This document shows, one piece after another, positions 18,108-25,519 of a DNA stretch of 59,751 nt. How positions within the stretch are numbered: the stretch's first letter is position 1; every line of letters begins with the position of its first letter. Location of the stretch: contig JAQUWD010000019.1 of the NCBI GenBank assembly GCA_028693055.1, positions 1-59,751 of the forward strand, written 5' to 3'. Position numbers and translations under genes: made by a program. The notes beneath the pieces were generated by a model that worked only from the letters and a program-made list of their open reading frames with translations, had not been told where the DNA came from and did no database searches. This DNA comes from Eubacteriales bacterium (GTDB taxonomy: Bacteria; Bacillota; Clostridia; Christensenellales; Aristaeellaceae).

Positions 18108-19454
18108 TTATTCGTGCTCGATGGCATAGATCGCCATGGCGCATTCCAGCCGCTTTTGCTCCAACTTGCATTCCATATCATAGGGCTTTGAGATATCGCC
18201 GTTAAAAGCCTGTGCGTTGGCGGCGCAGCCGCCGCTGCAATAGAAACGCGCCCAGCATTGAGAGCATTTTTCCTTTGCTAGCACATGGTTTTGCTGGAAT
18301 TTACGCTGGATGTTCCGGTCAAAGGTATCATTGAGCACAGAGCCCATTAAATAACCTTCACGGCCAACAAATTGATGGCAGGGATAGATATCGCCCTCGG
18401 GGGTGACGGCCACATACTCGTTGCCGGAGCCGCAGCCTGTCAAACGCTTTTTCAGGCATGGGCCGCCGGTAAGATCCACCATGAAATGGAAGAAATTGAA
18501 CCATTTACCGTTCTTACGGTAATCAATGTAGGCGCGGCCTAGCTTTTCATACTCGTCATATACCGTGGGCAGGTCGGATTCCTTAATGGCATAATCGTTG
18601 GTTTCGCTGGTCACCACCGGCTCGATGGAGAGCTGCTCAAAGCCCAAATCGGCTAGATGGAGCACATCCTTGGAAAAGTCCAGATTGTAGCCTGTGTAGG
18701 TGCCGCGCAGATAATACTGCTTTTGTCCCCGTTTATCCACAAAGCGCTTCGCCTTATCGATGATTAAGTCGTAGCTGCCTTTGCCGTTGGGGGTGGGACG
18801 CATGCGATCGTGAACCTCTTTGCGGCCGTCGATGGATATAACGACATTATCCATTTCCTGATTGAGAAAATCCATGACCTCATCGGTCATGTTGAGGGCG
18901 TTGGTGGTGGTGGTGAACTTGAAATGCTTGTCATGATCTTTTTCAAGTGATCTTCCGTAGGCGACTAATTCCTTGATCACAGGAAAGTTCATCAGCGGTT
19001 CGCCGCCAAAGAAATCCACCTCTAAGTTGTGGCGCTTTCCACTGTGGGCAACCAGCCAGTCCAACGCTTTCTTGCCGGTTTCTACGCTGAGCATGGAACG
19101 ATTACGCATGTGGTATTCGCCCGTATCGGCAAAGCAATACTTGCAGCGTAGGTTGCAATCGTGGGCGGCGTGAAGACACATCGCCTTGACCACGCCCGTA
19201 TCGACAGGAGCTACGTTGCTATAATCGTCGGAGGTATTCAGATAGCCGTCCTCCATAAGCTGGCGCAGCTCCGCCACGGTTTCCTCCACCTCGGCCCGGG
19301 GGTATCGATCCTGTAGCAGCGCGGGCACGTCTGCGTCTGCGTTGTCGATCAGCGCAGCCAAACAGTCGTAAGCGATTTCGTCCAGAGACAGCACCGCCCC
19401 GCTGCCAACGTCTAGCGCCATGAGACGGCCCACCGCCTTAAAAAGATGAATCAT
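18108..19454 (-). CDS. scfB: SCIFF peptide radical SAM maturase
   Basis: A 448-residue radical SAM/SPASM enzyme that installs thioether cross-links in the SCIFF (six cysteines in forty-five residues) precursor. An N-terminal peptide-recognition domain covers about 1-85. The radical SAM cysteines are C100, C104 and C107 (CNLRCKYC). The C-terminal SPASM domain contains GPCLKKRLTGCGSGNEY, GDIYPCHQFVG and CSQCWARFYCSGGC, enough cysteines for two auxiliary [4Fe-4S] clusters. The ATG at 19454 has a strong AAGGAGG site. Its substrate gene scfA lies just upstream on the same strand, separated by a family A repeat. Confidence 0.95.
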   Translation of the reverse strand: MIHLFKAVGRLMALDVGSGAVLSLDEIAYDCLAALIDNADADVPALLQDRYPRAEVEETVAELRQLMEDGYLNTSDDYSNVAPVDTGVVKAMCLHAAHDCNLRCKYCFADTGEYHMRNRSMLSVETGKKALDWLVAHSGKRHNLEVDFFGGEPLMNFPVIKELVAYGRSLEKDHDKHFKFTTTTNALNMTDEVMDFLNQEMDNVVISIDGRKEVHDRMRPTPNGKGSYDLIIDKAKRFVDKRGQKQYYLRGTYTGYNLDFSKDVLHLADLGFEQLSIEPVVTSETNDYAIKESDLPTVYDEYEKLGRAYIDYRKNGKWFNFFHFMVDLTGGPCLKKRLTGCGSGNEYVAVTPEGDIYPCHQFVGREGYLMGSVLNDTFDRNIQRKFQQNHVLAKEKCSQCWARFYCSGGCAANAQAFNGDISKPYDMECKLEQKRLECAMAIYAIEHE

Positions 19455-19479
19455 CGGTATCCTCCTTAAATACGCAAAA

Positions 19480-19701
19480 AAGACTGTATCGTTGAGGAAG
19501 CACAGAGACTTATTGGCACGGAATGTTGCAGCGTATCGCCGCTCATTTTATGCCGAACCTGCTGCACAAGGGCTTTGCCCCTATGTATCCCATTTTTGTC
19601 CGCCGATGGGCGGACAACGTTGGGTCAAGGGCGGTAGCCCCCGTCAGGGTTGTAGGGGTGAAAACCCTACCGTCTCTCGCTTCTTCGTGATACAGTCCCT
19701 T
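19480..19701. repeat. Hairpin-rich intergenic repeat, family A, copy 2 (MITE-like)
   Basis: The ends are a perfect inverted repeat, GACTGTATC (19482-19490) and GATACAGTC (19689-19697), extended imperfectly to AAG...CCCTT. The part from about 19575 to 19701 aligns in reverse orientation with 4209-4325 (shared palindromes GTAGGG/CCCTAC, GTCCGCC/GGCGGAC and the CCCATTTTTG block). The remaining part, 19491-19570, has diverged or been replaced. It sits in the scfA-scfB intercistronic region, 32 nt after the scfA stop and 25 nt before the scfB start. A plus-strand reading frame across it is a shadow. Confidence 0.7.
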
Positions 19702-19733
19702 GCGGAAAAAGTAAATTGTGGGAATCCCAAGTC

Positions 19734-19928
19734 TTACTTGCCAAAAGAGTGGTTCAGCTTGCCGTCGCGGCCTGCTACCACCTGATTGTCCTTGTTGGCG
19801 CAGCTCTGGTTAGCTACGGTGCAGCTGGTCTTGCAGGCGCTTTGGCAAGAGCTTTGGCATTCGCCGCAGCCGCCATGGGCAAGAGACTGGCGCAGGCAGG
19901 GTTGAGAAACGGTTTTGATATGCTTCAT
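19734..19928 (-). CDS. scfA: SCIFF ranthipeptide precursor
   Basis: A 64-residue peptide starting MKHIKTVSQP, the conserved SCIFF leader. The core has the classical cysteine series: C21, C24, C28, C32, C36 and C43 (GGCGECQSSC, QSACKTSC, TVANQSC). The enzyme ScfB forms Cys-to-alpha-carbon thioether links here. Two things are odd: an extra C11 in the leader, and a polar C-terminal extension of about 20 residues (ANKDNQVVAGRDGK...) beyond the point where most SCIFF peptides end near residue 45. The start at 19928 is chosen by the conserved MKHIKT; upstream in-frame ATGs at 19946 and 19943 are less likely. GGAGGG precedes it. Confidence 0.93.
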   Translation of the reverse strand: MKHIKTVSQPCLRQSLAHGGCGECQSSCQSACKTSCTVANQSCANKDNQVVAGRDGKLNHSFGK

Positions 19929-19968
19929 TGAGAATCCCTCCATCATTAAAATCTAGTTGAACGTTTTC

Positions 19969-19997
19969 ATTATACAAGAATCAGCGGTGCATTTCAA
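19969..19997 (-). promoter_or_regulatory. Promoter for scfA-scfB
   Basis: On the minus strand, TTGAAA (19997-19992) and TATAAT (19974-19969) are separated by 17 bp. The start point would be near 19962, giving a short leader before scfA. scfB probably depends on read-through across the family A repeat. Confidence 0.85.
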
Positions 19998-20090
19998 GTG
20001 CGCGCGGCAATTAACCATCGTTTTGCTGGCATTTCGGCGCGTATCGTGATAAAATTCTGTTTCTAGGGAAGAGAATAGGAGGCACGGAAG

Positions 20091-20978
20091 ATGGAAGCAG
20101 TTACGGAGAGCGTTGCGGTAAAGGATGCTGTGCGTAAAGCACAGGTGGATGAAGGGACCGGCGCGGAGCTGTATGCCTTTATGGCCAAACGGGAGAAGAA
20201 TGCGGAGAACAAACGCCTGCTGGAACAGATGTCGGCAGATGAAAAAAGGCATGCTGCTGTGTGGAGAGGTATCACAGGCGAAGAATTAAAGCCCAAAAGG
20301 CTGCCCCTCTTCTGGCGAAAGCTTCTGATCATTGTGCTGGGCTTTACCTTCGTGGTGAAGCAGATGCAAAAGGACGAGCGCTTTGGCCAGAAGGATTACG
20401 AACAGCTGCAAAGCGAGTACCCCCAAGCCGCCAAAATGCTGGAGGACGAGCGCCGTCATGAACAGGAACTCTACGGCATGCTGGACGAGGAGCGCCTTCA
20501 TTATGTGGGGGCCATGGTTCTTGGCTTGAACGACGCACTGGTGGAGCTGACCGGCGCGATTGCGGGCGTTACCTTCGCGCTGGCAAACACCCGGCTGGTG
20601 GCGTTGACGGGGATTATTACCGGCATCTCCGCCACCCTGTCCATGGCAGCGTCTAACTATTTGGCTGAACGGGCCGACGGCAACCCCAACGCCATGAAAT
20701 CCAGCGTTTATACGGGCGTGGCTTACTTGGTTACGGTAGCGCTGCTGGTGCTGCCCTACCTGCTGTTTCCCAACGAGCTGTATGTGGCGGCCTTTGTGGT
20801 GATGATTGCCGTGGTGCTGCTAATCATTTTGTTCTTTAACTACTACATTTCCGTTGCAAAGGAAGAGCCGTTTATGCGCCGTTTTGGCGAGATGGCTGTG
20901 ATTTCGATGTCGGTTGCGGTCATTTCCTTCGTAATCGGGCTGCTGGCTAAGTCCCTGCTGGGGATTGACGTAATGTAA
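20091..20978 (+). CDS. Ferritin-like domain fused to VIT1/CCC1 family metal transporter
   Basis: A 295-residue fusion. Residues 10-135 are a rubrerythrin/ferritin-like domain with iron-binding patterns E-x-n-ExxH (DEKRHAAVW near 50-58 and DERRHEQELYG near 120-130). Residues 140-295 form a VIT1/CCC1 membrane domain with about five helices (GLNDALVELTGAIAGVTFAL, SMAASNYLAERADG). Related MbfA-type proteins export or move Fe(II) or Mn(II) across the membrane, with the soluble domain acting as metal sensor. The start has a GGAGG-type site at 20077-20081. It is divergent from scfA; together with feoAB and the Fur-family gene it belongs to the window's metal homeostasis set. Confidence 0.9.
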   Translation: MEAVTESVAVKDAVRKAQVDEGTGAELYAFMAKREKNAENKRLLEQMSADEKRHAAVWRGITGEELKPKRLPLFWRKLLIIVLGFTFVVKQMQKDERFGQKDYEQLQSEYPQAAKMLEDERRHEQELYGMLDEERLHYVGAMVLGLNDALVELTGAIAGVTFALANTRLVALTGIITGISATLSMAASNYLAERADGNPNAMKSSVYTGVAYLVTVALLVLPYLLFPNELYVAAFVVMIAVVLLIILFFNYYISVAKEEPFMRRFGEMAVISMSVAVISFVIGLLAKSLLGIDVM

Positions 20979-21013
20979 AGCTAATCCTCAGCTTGCATGA
21001 AAACAACTCCATC

Positions 21014-21113
21014 TTGAGGATGCTTTTGACTCATCGGCTGCGTCAGTCAACCTTGAAATAGCTCTGCTATTCCTGCGGTTTCCTTTCTTGTCGCTGAGCC
21101 AAAATCACCCTAA
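21014..21113. repeat. Imperfect palindromic intergenic repeat, family C
   Basis: A 100 bp imperfect palindrome. The left end TTGAGGATGCTTTTGACTCA matches the complement of the right end TGAGCCAAAATCACCCTAA at most positions, and a central AATAGC/GCTATT stem is present. It lies between convergent genes for the VIT1-like transporter and the methyltransferase. ATCCTCA (20984-20990) also pairs with TGAGGAT (21015-21021) just before GCTTTT, so part of it may serve as a terminator. I recall similar sequences from gut Clostridia intergenic regions but cannot verify that here. Confidence 0.45.
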
Positions 21114-21142
21114 GCTGTTCGCCGTTTTCATTGAGCTTCGTA

Positions 21143-22249
21143 TTAATATACGCAGAACTCACATTCTAGCCGCCCGTTATACAGGCGGCGTTTTTGTATT
21201 GCCCGACGGCCAAAATACCGCTCGAAAGCAAAGTCTGACGTGATGACCCCCATACGCCAGCCGGGATGGCGCTTCAGCAGAAGTCCCAGCTCTTGATAAA
21301 GCGCTCGAGCTTCCTTCTGGTCGCCCAGCCGCTCGCCATAGGGCGGATTGAGTAAAAACACACCGGGTTCTCCCGTTAAGGTCAAGGTGCGCAGGTCTTG
21401 CAGCTTGGGAACAATTTTTCCCTGAAAGCCCGCCTGCTCGATATGACGGTTGGCCAGCTTAAGCGCCTCCGGGTTTAGATCGCTGCCACCGATGGAAAAA
21501 GCAGCGTCAGGCGTCGCTTTTTCGGCTTCCTGTGCGCGAATGGCTGCTAGCTCCGCCTTTGGCATAAAGGAAAACTCTTCACAGGCAAAGGAACGGTTCA
21601 GGCCGGCTGGTCGCGCCGTTGCTTTCAGCGCCGCCTCGATGAGCAGCGTGCCTGTGCCGCAGCAGGGATCATACAGCCGCATGCCTACCCGCCAGGGGCT
21701 TAATTCCACCAAGGCGGCAGCCAAGGTTTCCCGCAGGGGCGCTTCGCCGTTCCACGTGCGGTAGCCTCGACGGTTCAAAGCTTCGCCGCTCATATCCAGC
21801 GTTACGCGCGCGATATTTTTCACGATGGCGATCTCGATGGGGCAATGGGCGCCGGTCTCCGGCAAACGGCTTATCCGCAGCTTTTGCTGTAACCGGGCGA
21901 CGATGGCTTTTTTGCCCACCGCCTGACAGTCCCGGATGCTCATGAGCTGACTGCGCACACATTTACCGCTGACGTGAATCATCGCGTCCGGCGCTAGGTA
22001 TTGCTCCCATGGAATGGAGCCTATCATTTGGTACAAATCCTCAAAAGTAAAAATTTCTCGCTCGCAAAGGCACAGGAGTACCCTGTCCGCGGTACGTAAA
22101 AGTAGGTTGGCGCGGTATGCGTCTTTTAAATCGCCAACAAAGCGCGCACAGCCCTGCTCGGCCTTCGCGGGAATTCCCATACGTTTTAATTCACCTGCCA
22201 CCACGCCTTCCAGCCCGAAGGCTGCGGTAGCCAGAAATGTATATTCCAT
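21143..22249 (-). CDS. THUMP-domain class I RNA methyltransferase (RlmL/YpsC-type)
   Basis: A 368-residue SAM-dependent methyltransferase predicted to act on guanosine in 23S rRNA. A ferredoxin-like and THUMP region covers about 1-155 (RFVGDLKDAYRANLLLRTADRVLL). The catalytic domain includes the SAM motif YDPCCGTGTLLIEA near 190-203, a GSDLNPEALKLA motif and the target-base motif LLNPPYGERLG. The ATG at 22249 follows GGAGAAAC; the frame extends to 22273 but without a ribosome site. The gene is divergent from the cas operon. Confidence 0.9.
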   Translation of the reverse strand: MEYTFLATAAFGLEGVVAGELKRMGIPAKAEQGCARFVGDLKDAYRANLLLRTADRVLLCLCEREIFTFEDLYQMIGSIPWEQYLAPDAMIHVSGKCVRSQLMSIRDCQAVGKKAIVARLQQKLRISRLPETGAHCPIEIAIVKNIARVTLDMSGEALNRRGYRTWNGEAPLRETLAAALVELSPWRVGMRLYDPCCGTGTLLIEAALKATARPAGLNRSFACEEFSFMPKAELAAIRAQEAEKATPDAAFSIGGSDLNPEALKLANRHIEQAGFQGKIVPKLQDLRTLTLTGEPGVFLLNPPYGERLGDQKEARALYQELGLLLKRHPGWRMGVITSDFAFERYFGRRAIQKRRLYNGRLECEFCVY

Positions 22250-22358
22250 TCTGTTTCTCCATTCTGGCGGCAATTGTCGCCGATTCTAGTATACCATGGG
22301 GCGGCGCAGCAAACAATCCAAGAATAGAGGACGAAAAGAGACTGACAGTATACGAATC

Positions 22359-22383
22359 TGACATTATATGTTATAATCTGTCA
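22359..22383 (+). promoter_or_regulatory. cas operon promoter with overlapping inverted repeat
   Basis: TGT immediately before TATAAT (22372-22377) gives an extended -10 element; no good -35 at 17 bp is visible. The -10 is embedded in an imperfect palindrome, TGACA/TTATA (22359-22368) and TATAA/TGTCA (22372-22383). An operator for a repressor is plausible but inferred. Confidence 0.55.
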
Positions 22384-22406
22384 AAAGCGGCAAAGGAGCG
22401 CAAAAA

Positions 22407-24764
22407 ATGCTCTATGCGAGAAAAACCGCGGAACCTGTACGTTGGCAAACCTTACAAGCCCATTGCTCCGCTGTAGCGGCACAGGCTGCCCAGCGCGGAA
22501 GCGCCATTGACTTATCCGCGCTGATGACTGTAGCGGGCTGGCTTCATGACGCAGGAAAAGCGTCGGAGGCCTTTCAAAAGTATCTGCAAGCCGAAAATGG
22601 GCGTCGCGGCAGCGTTATTCACGCTGCTTATGGCGCGCGATACGCTTACGAGCGCTGGCATCAGGGTAGCGTTGCCACTAGCATTGCCGCTGAGCTTCTG
22701 ACTGTAATGATCGCCGCCCATCATGGAAAACTGCCGGATATGGTTGATGGAGAAGATCGATCGTATGTGGAAAATCTTTTTTCCGAGGAACGCACGTCCG
22801 ATCAGGACGTTGTCATGGAGCGCTTTTTTAGCGACGTTATTAGTCAAAAAGAACTGGACAGCCTGTTTGAAAAGGCTGTGAAGGAAGTCGGACGATGGCT
22901 TACGAAAGCGATTTCCTCCATGAAGGATCTCGATTTTAAGGACAATTGTCACCGGTTACAGAATCCGCTGGCGTTTGTAGTAAGACATGGCTATGGCCTC
23001 TTGATCGACGCGGATCGCTGGGACGCATATTGTTTTGAGACTGGTCAAGAGACGCAGCCCTATACGATGCCGTGGCAACGATGGCAGGATCGGCTCAATG
23101 TCCGTTTGGCTGGTTTTCCCCAGAACCAAAAGCTTGCTAAAGAAAAAGCAAAGGTATCTCAGGCATGCTTTGACTTTGCGGCGCACGGAGAGGGAATCTG
23201 GCGTTTGGGCGTGCCAACGGGCGGAGGAAAAACCTTAGCGGTGATGCGTTACGCATTGGAAGCGGCTAAGCGGCATGGCTTTGAGCGAATCGTGTACGCC
23301 GCTCCCTATAAAACCATTTTGGAGCAAACGGCAGATGATTTGCTGCATACCTTTGGGGATGAAAAGCTGATTTTGGAGCATCACAGCGACGCCATCAATG
23401 AGGATACCGAGGATGAGCAGCTAAAACGTTATGAGCTGTTCATACAGCGCTGGGATCGTCCACTGGTGCTGACGACCATGGTTCAGCTGCTGGATACCCT
23501 GTTTGCGGGACGCAGCGCCTGTGCAAGGCGTTTTGCAGCGCTTCAAAACTGCGTGCTGATTTTAGACGAAATTCAATGCGTGTCCGTTCGGTGTATCTGT
23601 CTGATCAATTTGGCGCTCCGCTATTTAGCGGGCTGTTGCCACTGCGCTGTCGTGCTGTGCACAGCCACTCAACCTGCTTTTCATTTGGTGAAGGGCTATC
23701 CGCTGCCCGCTCCCGTGCCGATGATTGATGATGAATGGGGATTATATCAGAGCTTTCGTCGGGTTCGGGCAGTGAATAAGCGTGGTAAGCTTACGCCCAT
23801 GCAAATTGCATCGGATGCTTTGCAACGACTTCCAGATATTTACAGCGTGTTGTGTATCCTGAATACCAAGGCGACTGCTAAAGCGCTGTATCAAAGCTTT
23901 CGAGAGCTGGTTGGGCCGGAGGTAGCCGTCTATTGCCTGACCACGGCGCAGTGCCCCGCCCATCGAATCGTCCTGTTGAACGAAATCAAGGCGCGGCTTT
24001 TAGCGGATCAGCCAGTGATTTGCGTCGCAACGCAGCTCATCGAGGCGGGGGTTGACGTATCTTTCGGGTTGACCATTCGGGCGGCAGCGGGGATGGATAG
24101 CGTTGTACAAGCCGCAGGACGCGAAAATCGCCGAGGCAGATGGCCGATGGGCGAGCTTTGGATTGTGGATGTGGAGGGGGAGGACCTAAGTCAATTAGAG
24201 GAAATCGCCAAGGCTAAGGAACAAACTCAGCGGCTTTTGGACCAATGCGGCAAGGAGGAGGATTTACTGTCACCCTCCGTTATGGAAGCGTATTTCAAGC
24301 TATGGATGACAGAATGTAAAGGCAAGATTGAATATCCCGTTAAAACGAACATTTATACCACGTTGGTGAACCTTCTGGGCTGGAATGAGGAACAGCGCAA
24401 CCAATATGAAAAGGATAAACCTCACGCCTATTCCTTGATGCTGGCCCAAAGCTTCCGAACAGCAGGAGCAGCTTTCCACGCCCTAGAAAACGATACGGTG
24501 TCGGCGTTGGTACCCTATGGAAAGGGAAAAGAACTGATTAACCAATTGCTAAGGGAAAATCGACTAGAGGAATGCGCCAGATTGATGCGCCTGATGCAGC
24601 GTTTTATGGTTAGCCTTTATCCAAAGCAGGTAGAAGAGCTGAGAAAGGTACACGCCTTGGTCGAGCTGCCCGCAGGAATGGGCTGGGCGCTGGACCAGTC
24701 GTACTATGACGATCAACTGGGCGTTACCACCGATCAACAGCCGCTAGCACCGTTGATCCTCTAA
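22407..24764 (+). CDS. cas3: Cas3, CRISPR type I-C helicase-nuclease
   Basis: A 785-residue effector nuclease that unwinds and degrades target DNA after Cascade recognition. The N-terminal HD nuclease domain has H19 and H47-D48 (WLHDAGKASEAF) and a second histidine pair in IAAHHGKLPD. The SF2 helicase shows Walker A GVPTGGGKT near 268-276, motif II LDEIQ near 387, motif III CTATQPAF, and motif VI VVQAAGRENRRGR. All key residues look intact. The start ATG at 22407 has AAGGAG at 22393-22398. It is the first gene of a complete I-C operon, read by its own extended -10 promoter. Confidence 0.97.
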   Translation: MLYARKTAEPVRWQTLQAHCSAVAAQAAQRGSAIDLSALMTVAGWLHDAGKASEAFQKYLQAENGRRGSVIHAAYGARYAYERWHQGSVATSIAAELLTVMIAAHHGKLPDMVDGEDRSYVENLFSEERTSDQDVVMERFFSDVISQKELDSLFEKAVKEVGRWLTKAISSMKDLDFKDNCHRLQNPLAFVVRHGYGLLIDADRWDAYCFETGQETQPYTMPWQRWQDRLNVRLAGFPQNQKLAKEKAKVSQACFDFAAHGEGIWRLGVPTGGGKTLAVMRYALEAAKRHGFERIVYAAPYKTILEQTADDLLHTFGDEKLILEHHSDAINEDTEDEQLKRYELFIQRWDRPLVLTTMVQLLDTLFAGRSACARRFAALQNCVLILDEIQCVSVRCICLINLALRYLAGCCHCAVVLCTATQPAFHLVKGYPLPAPVPMIDDEWGLYQSFRRVRAVNKRGKLTPMQIASDALQRLPDIYSVLCILNTKATAKALYQSFRELVGPEVAVYCLTTAQCPAHRIVLLNEIKARLLADQPVICVATQLIEAGVDVSFGLTIRAAAGMDSVVQAAGRENRRGRWPMGELWIVDVEGEDLSQLEEIAKAKEQTQRLLDQCGKEEDLLSPSVMEAYFKLWMTECKGKIEYPVKTNIYTTLVNLLGWNEEQRNQYEKDKPHAYSLMLAQSFRTAGAAFHALENDTVSALVPYGKGKELINQLLRENRLEECARLMRLMQRFMVSLYPKQVEELRKVHALVELPAGMGWALDQSYYDDQLGVTTDQQPLAPLIL

Positions 24765-24805
24765 CTGACTTCGGAAAACGAGAGACACCGCGAAGGAGGA
24801 AGCTT

Positions 24806-25519
24806 ATGGAAAACGAGAACAAGGTGACCTTTCTGGTTTATGGACGGTACGCGCTTTTCAGCGATCCCCTGACGCGGATCGGCGGAGAAAAATGCAGCTA
24901 TATGATTCCAACCTACGAAGCCCTGCGAGGAATTTGCGAGAGTATTTATTGGAAGCCCACGATTTGCTGGATTATTGACCGAGTGCAGGTGATGAAGCCC
25001 TTTCAAAGCCAAAGCAAAGGCGTCCGTCCCATTTCCATGGGGAGCGATCCGGCTACGTTATCCATCTATAACTACCTAAAGGATGTGGCTTATCAGGTAG
25101 AGGCGCATTTTGAGTGGAATGAACGTCGCCCGGAGCTTCAAGCAGACCGCAATGAAAATAAGCATTATTACATGATGAAGCGAAGCATTGAAAAGGGCGG
25201 CAGACGGGATGTGTTTTTGGGCACGCGGGAGTGCCAAGCCTATGTGGAGCCTTGCGTTTTTAGAGAGGGGGAAAGCCCCATCAAAGGGGAAATGTCCTTT
25301 GGCCTGCAGTTTCATGGCTTCACCTATGGGGACGAGGGAGAGGGAGACGAGCTGATTGCTCGCTTTTGGAACCCCAAGATGATCGATGGGATCGTGCGCT
25401 TTTGCCGACCTGAGGAATGCCCCGTACAGCGCCGGGTGAAGCCGTGGGCAGCCAAAACCTTTACGTTGGAAGAAAATGTTACGCCTGTTGAAAAGGAATG
25501 GGAGGAATCACAGTCATGA
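24806..25519 (+). CDS. cas5c: Cas5c, type I-C Cascade subunit and crRNA endoribonuclease
   Basis: A 237-residue RAMP protein. In type I-C systems Cas5 replaces Cas6 and cuts pre-crRNA in the repeat. The N-terminal ferredoxin fold (VTFLVYGRYALFSDP) is followed by YEALRGICESIYWKP. The catalytic pair corresponding to the known Lys-His of this family is likely K119-H120 (NENKHYYMMK); an N-terminal tyrosine such as Y37 (IPTYEAL) could complete the site. AAGGAGG at 24794-24800 supports the start. Its stop codon overlaps the Cas8c start (ATGA at 25516-25519), indicating translational coupling. Confidence 0.96.
   Translation: MENENKVTFLVYGRYALFSDPLTRIGGEKCSYMIPTYEALRGICESIYWKPTICWIIDRVQVMKPFQSQSKGVRPISMGSDPATLSIYNYLKDVAYQVEAHFEWNERRPELQADRNENKHYYMMKRSIEKGGRRDVFLGTRECQAYVEPCVFREGESPIKGEMSFGLQFHGFTYGDEGEGDELIARFWNPKMIDGIVRFCRPEECPVQRRVKPWAAKTFTLEENVTPVEKEWEESQS

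Noticed and set aside
19492..19785. Plus-strand 97-residue reading frame
   Set aside because: It spans the second family A repeat and the antisense of scfA.
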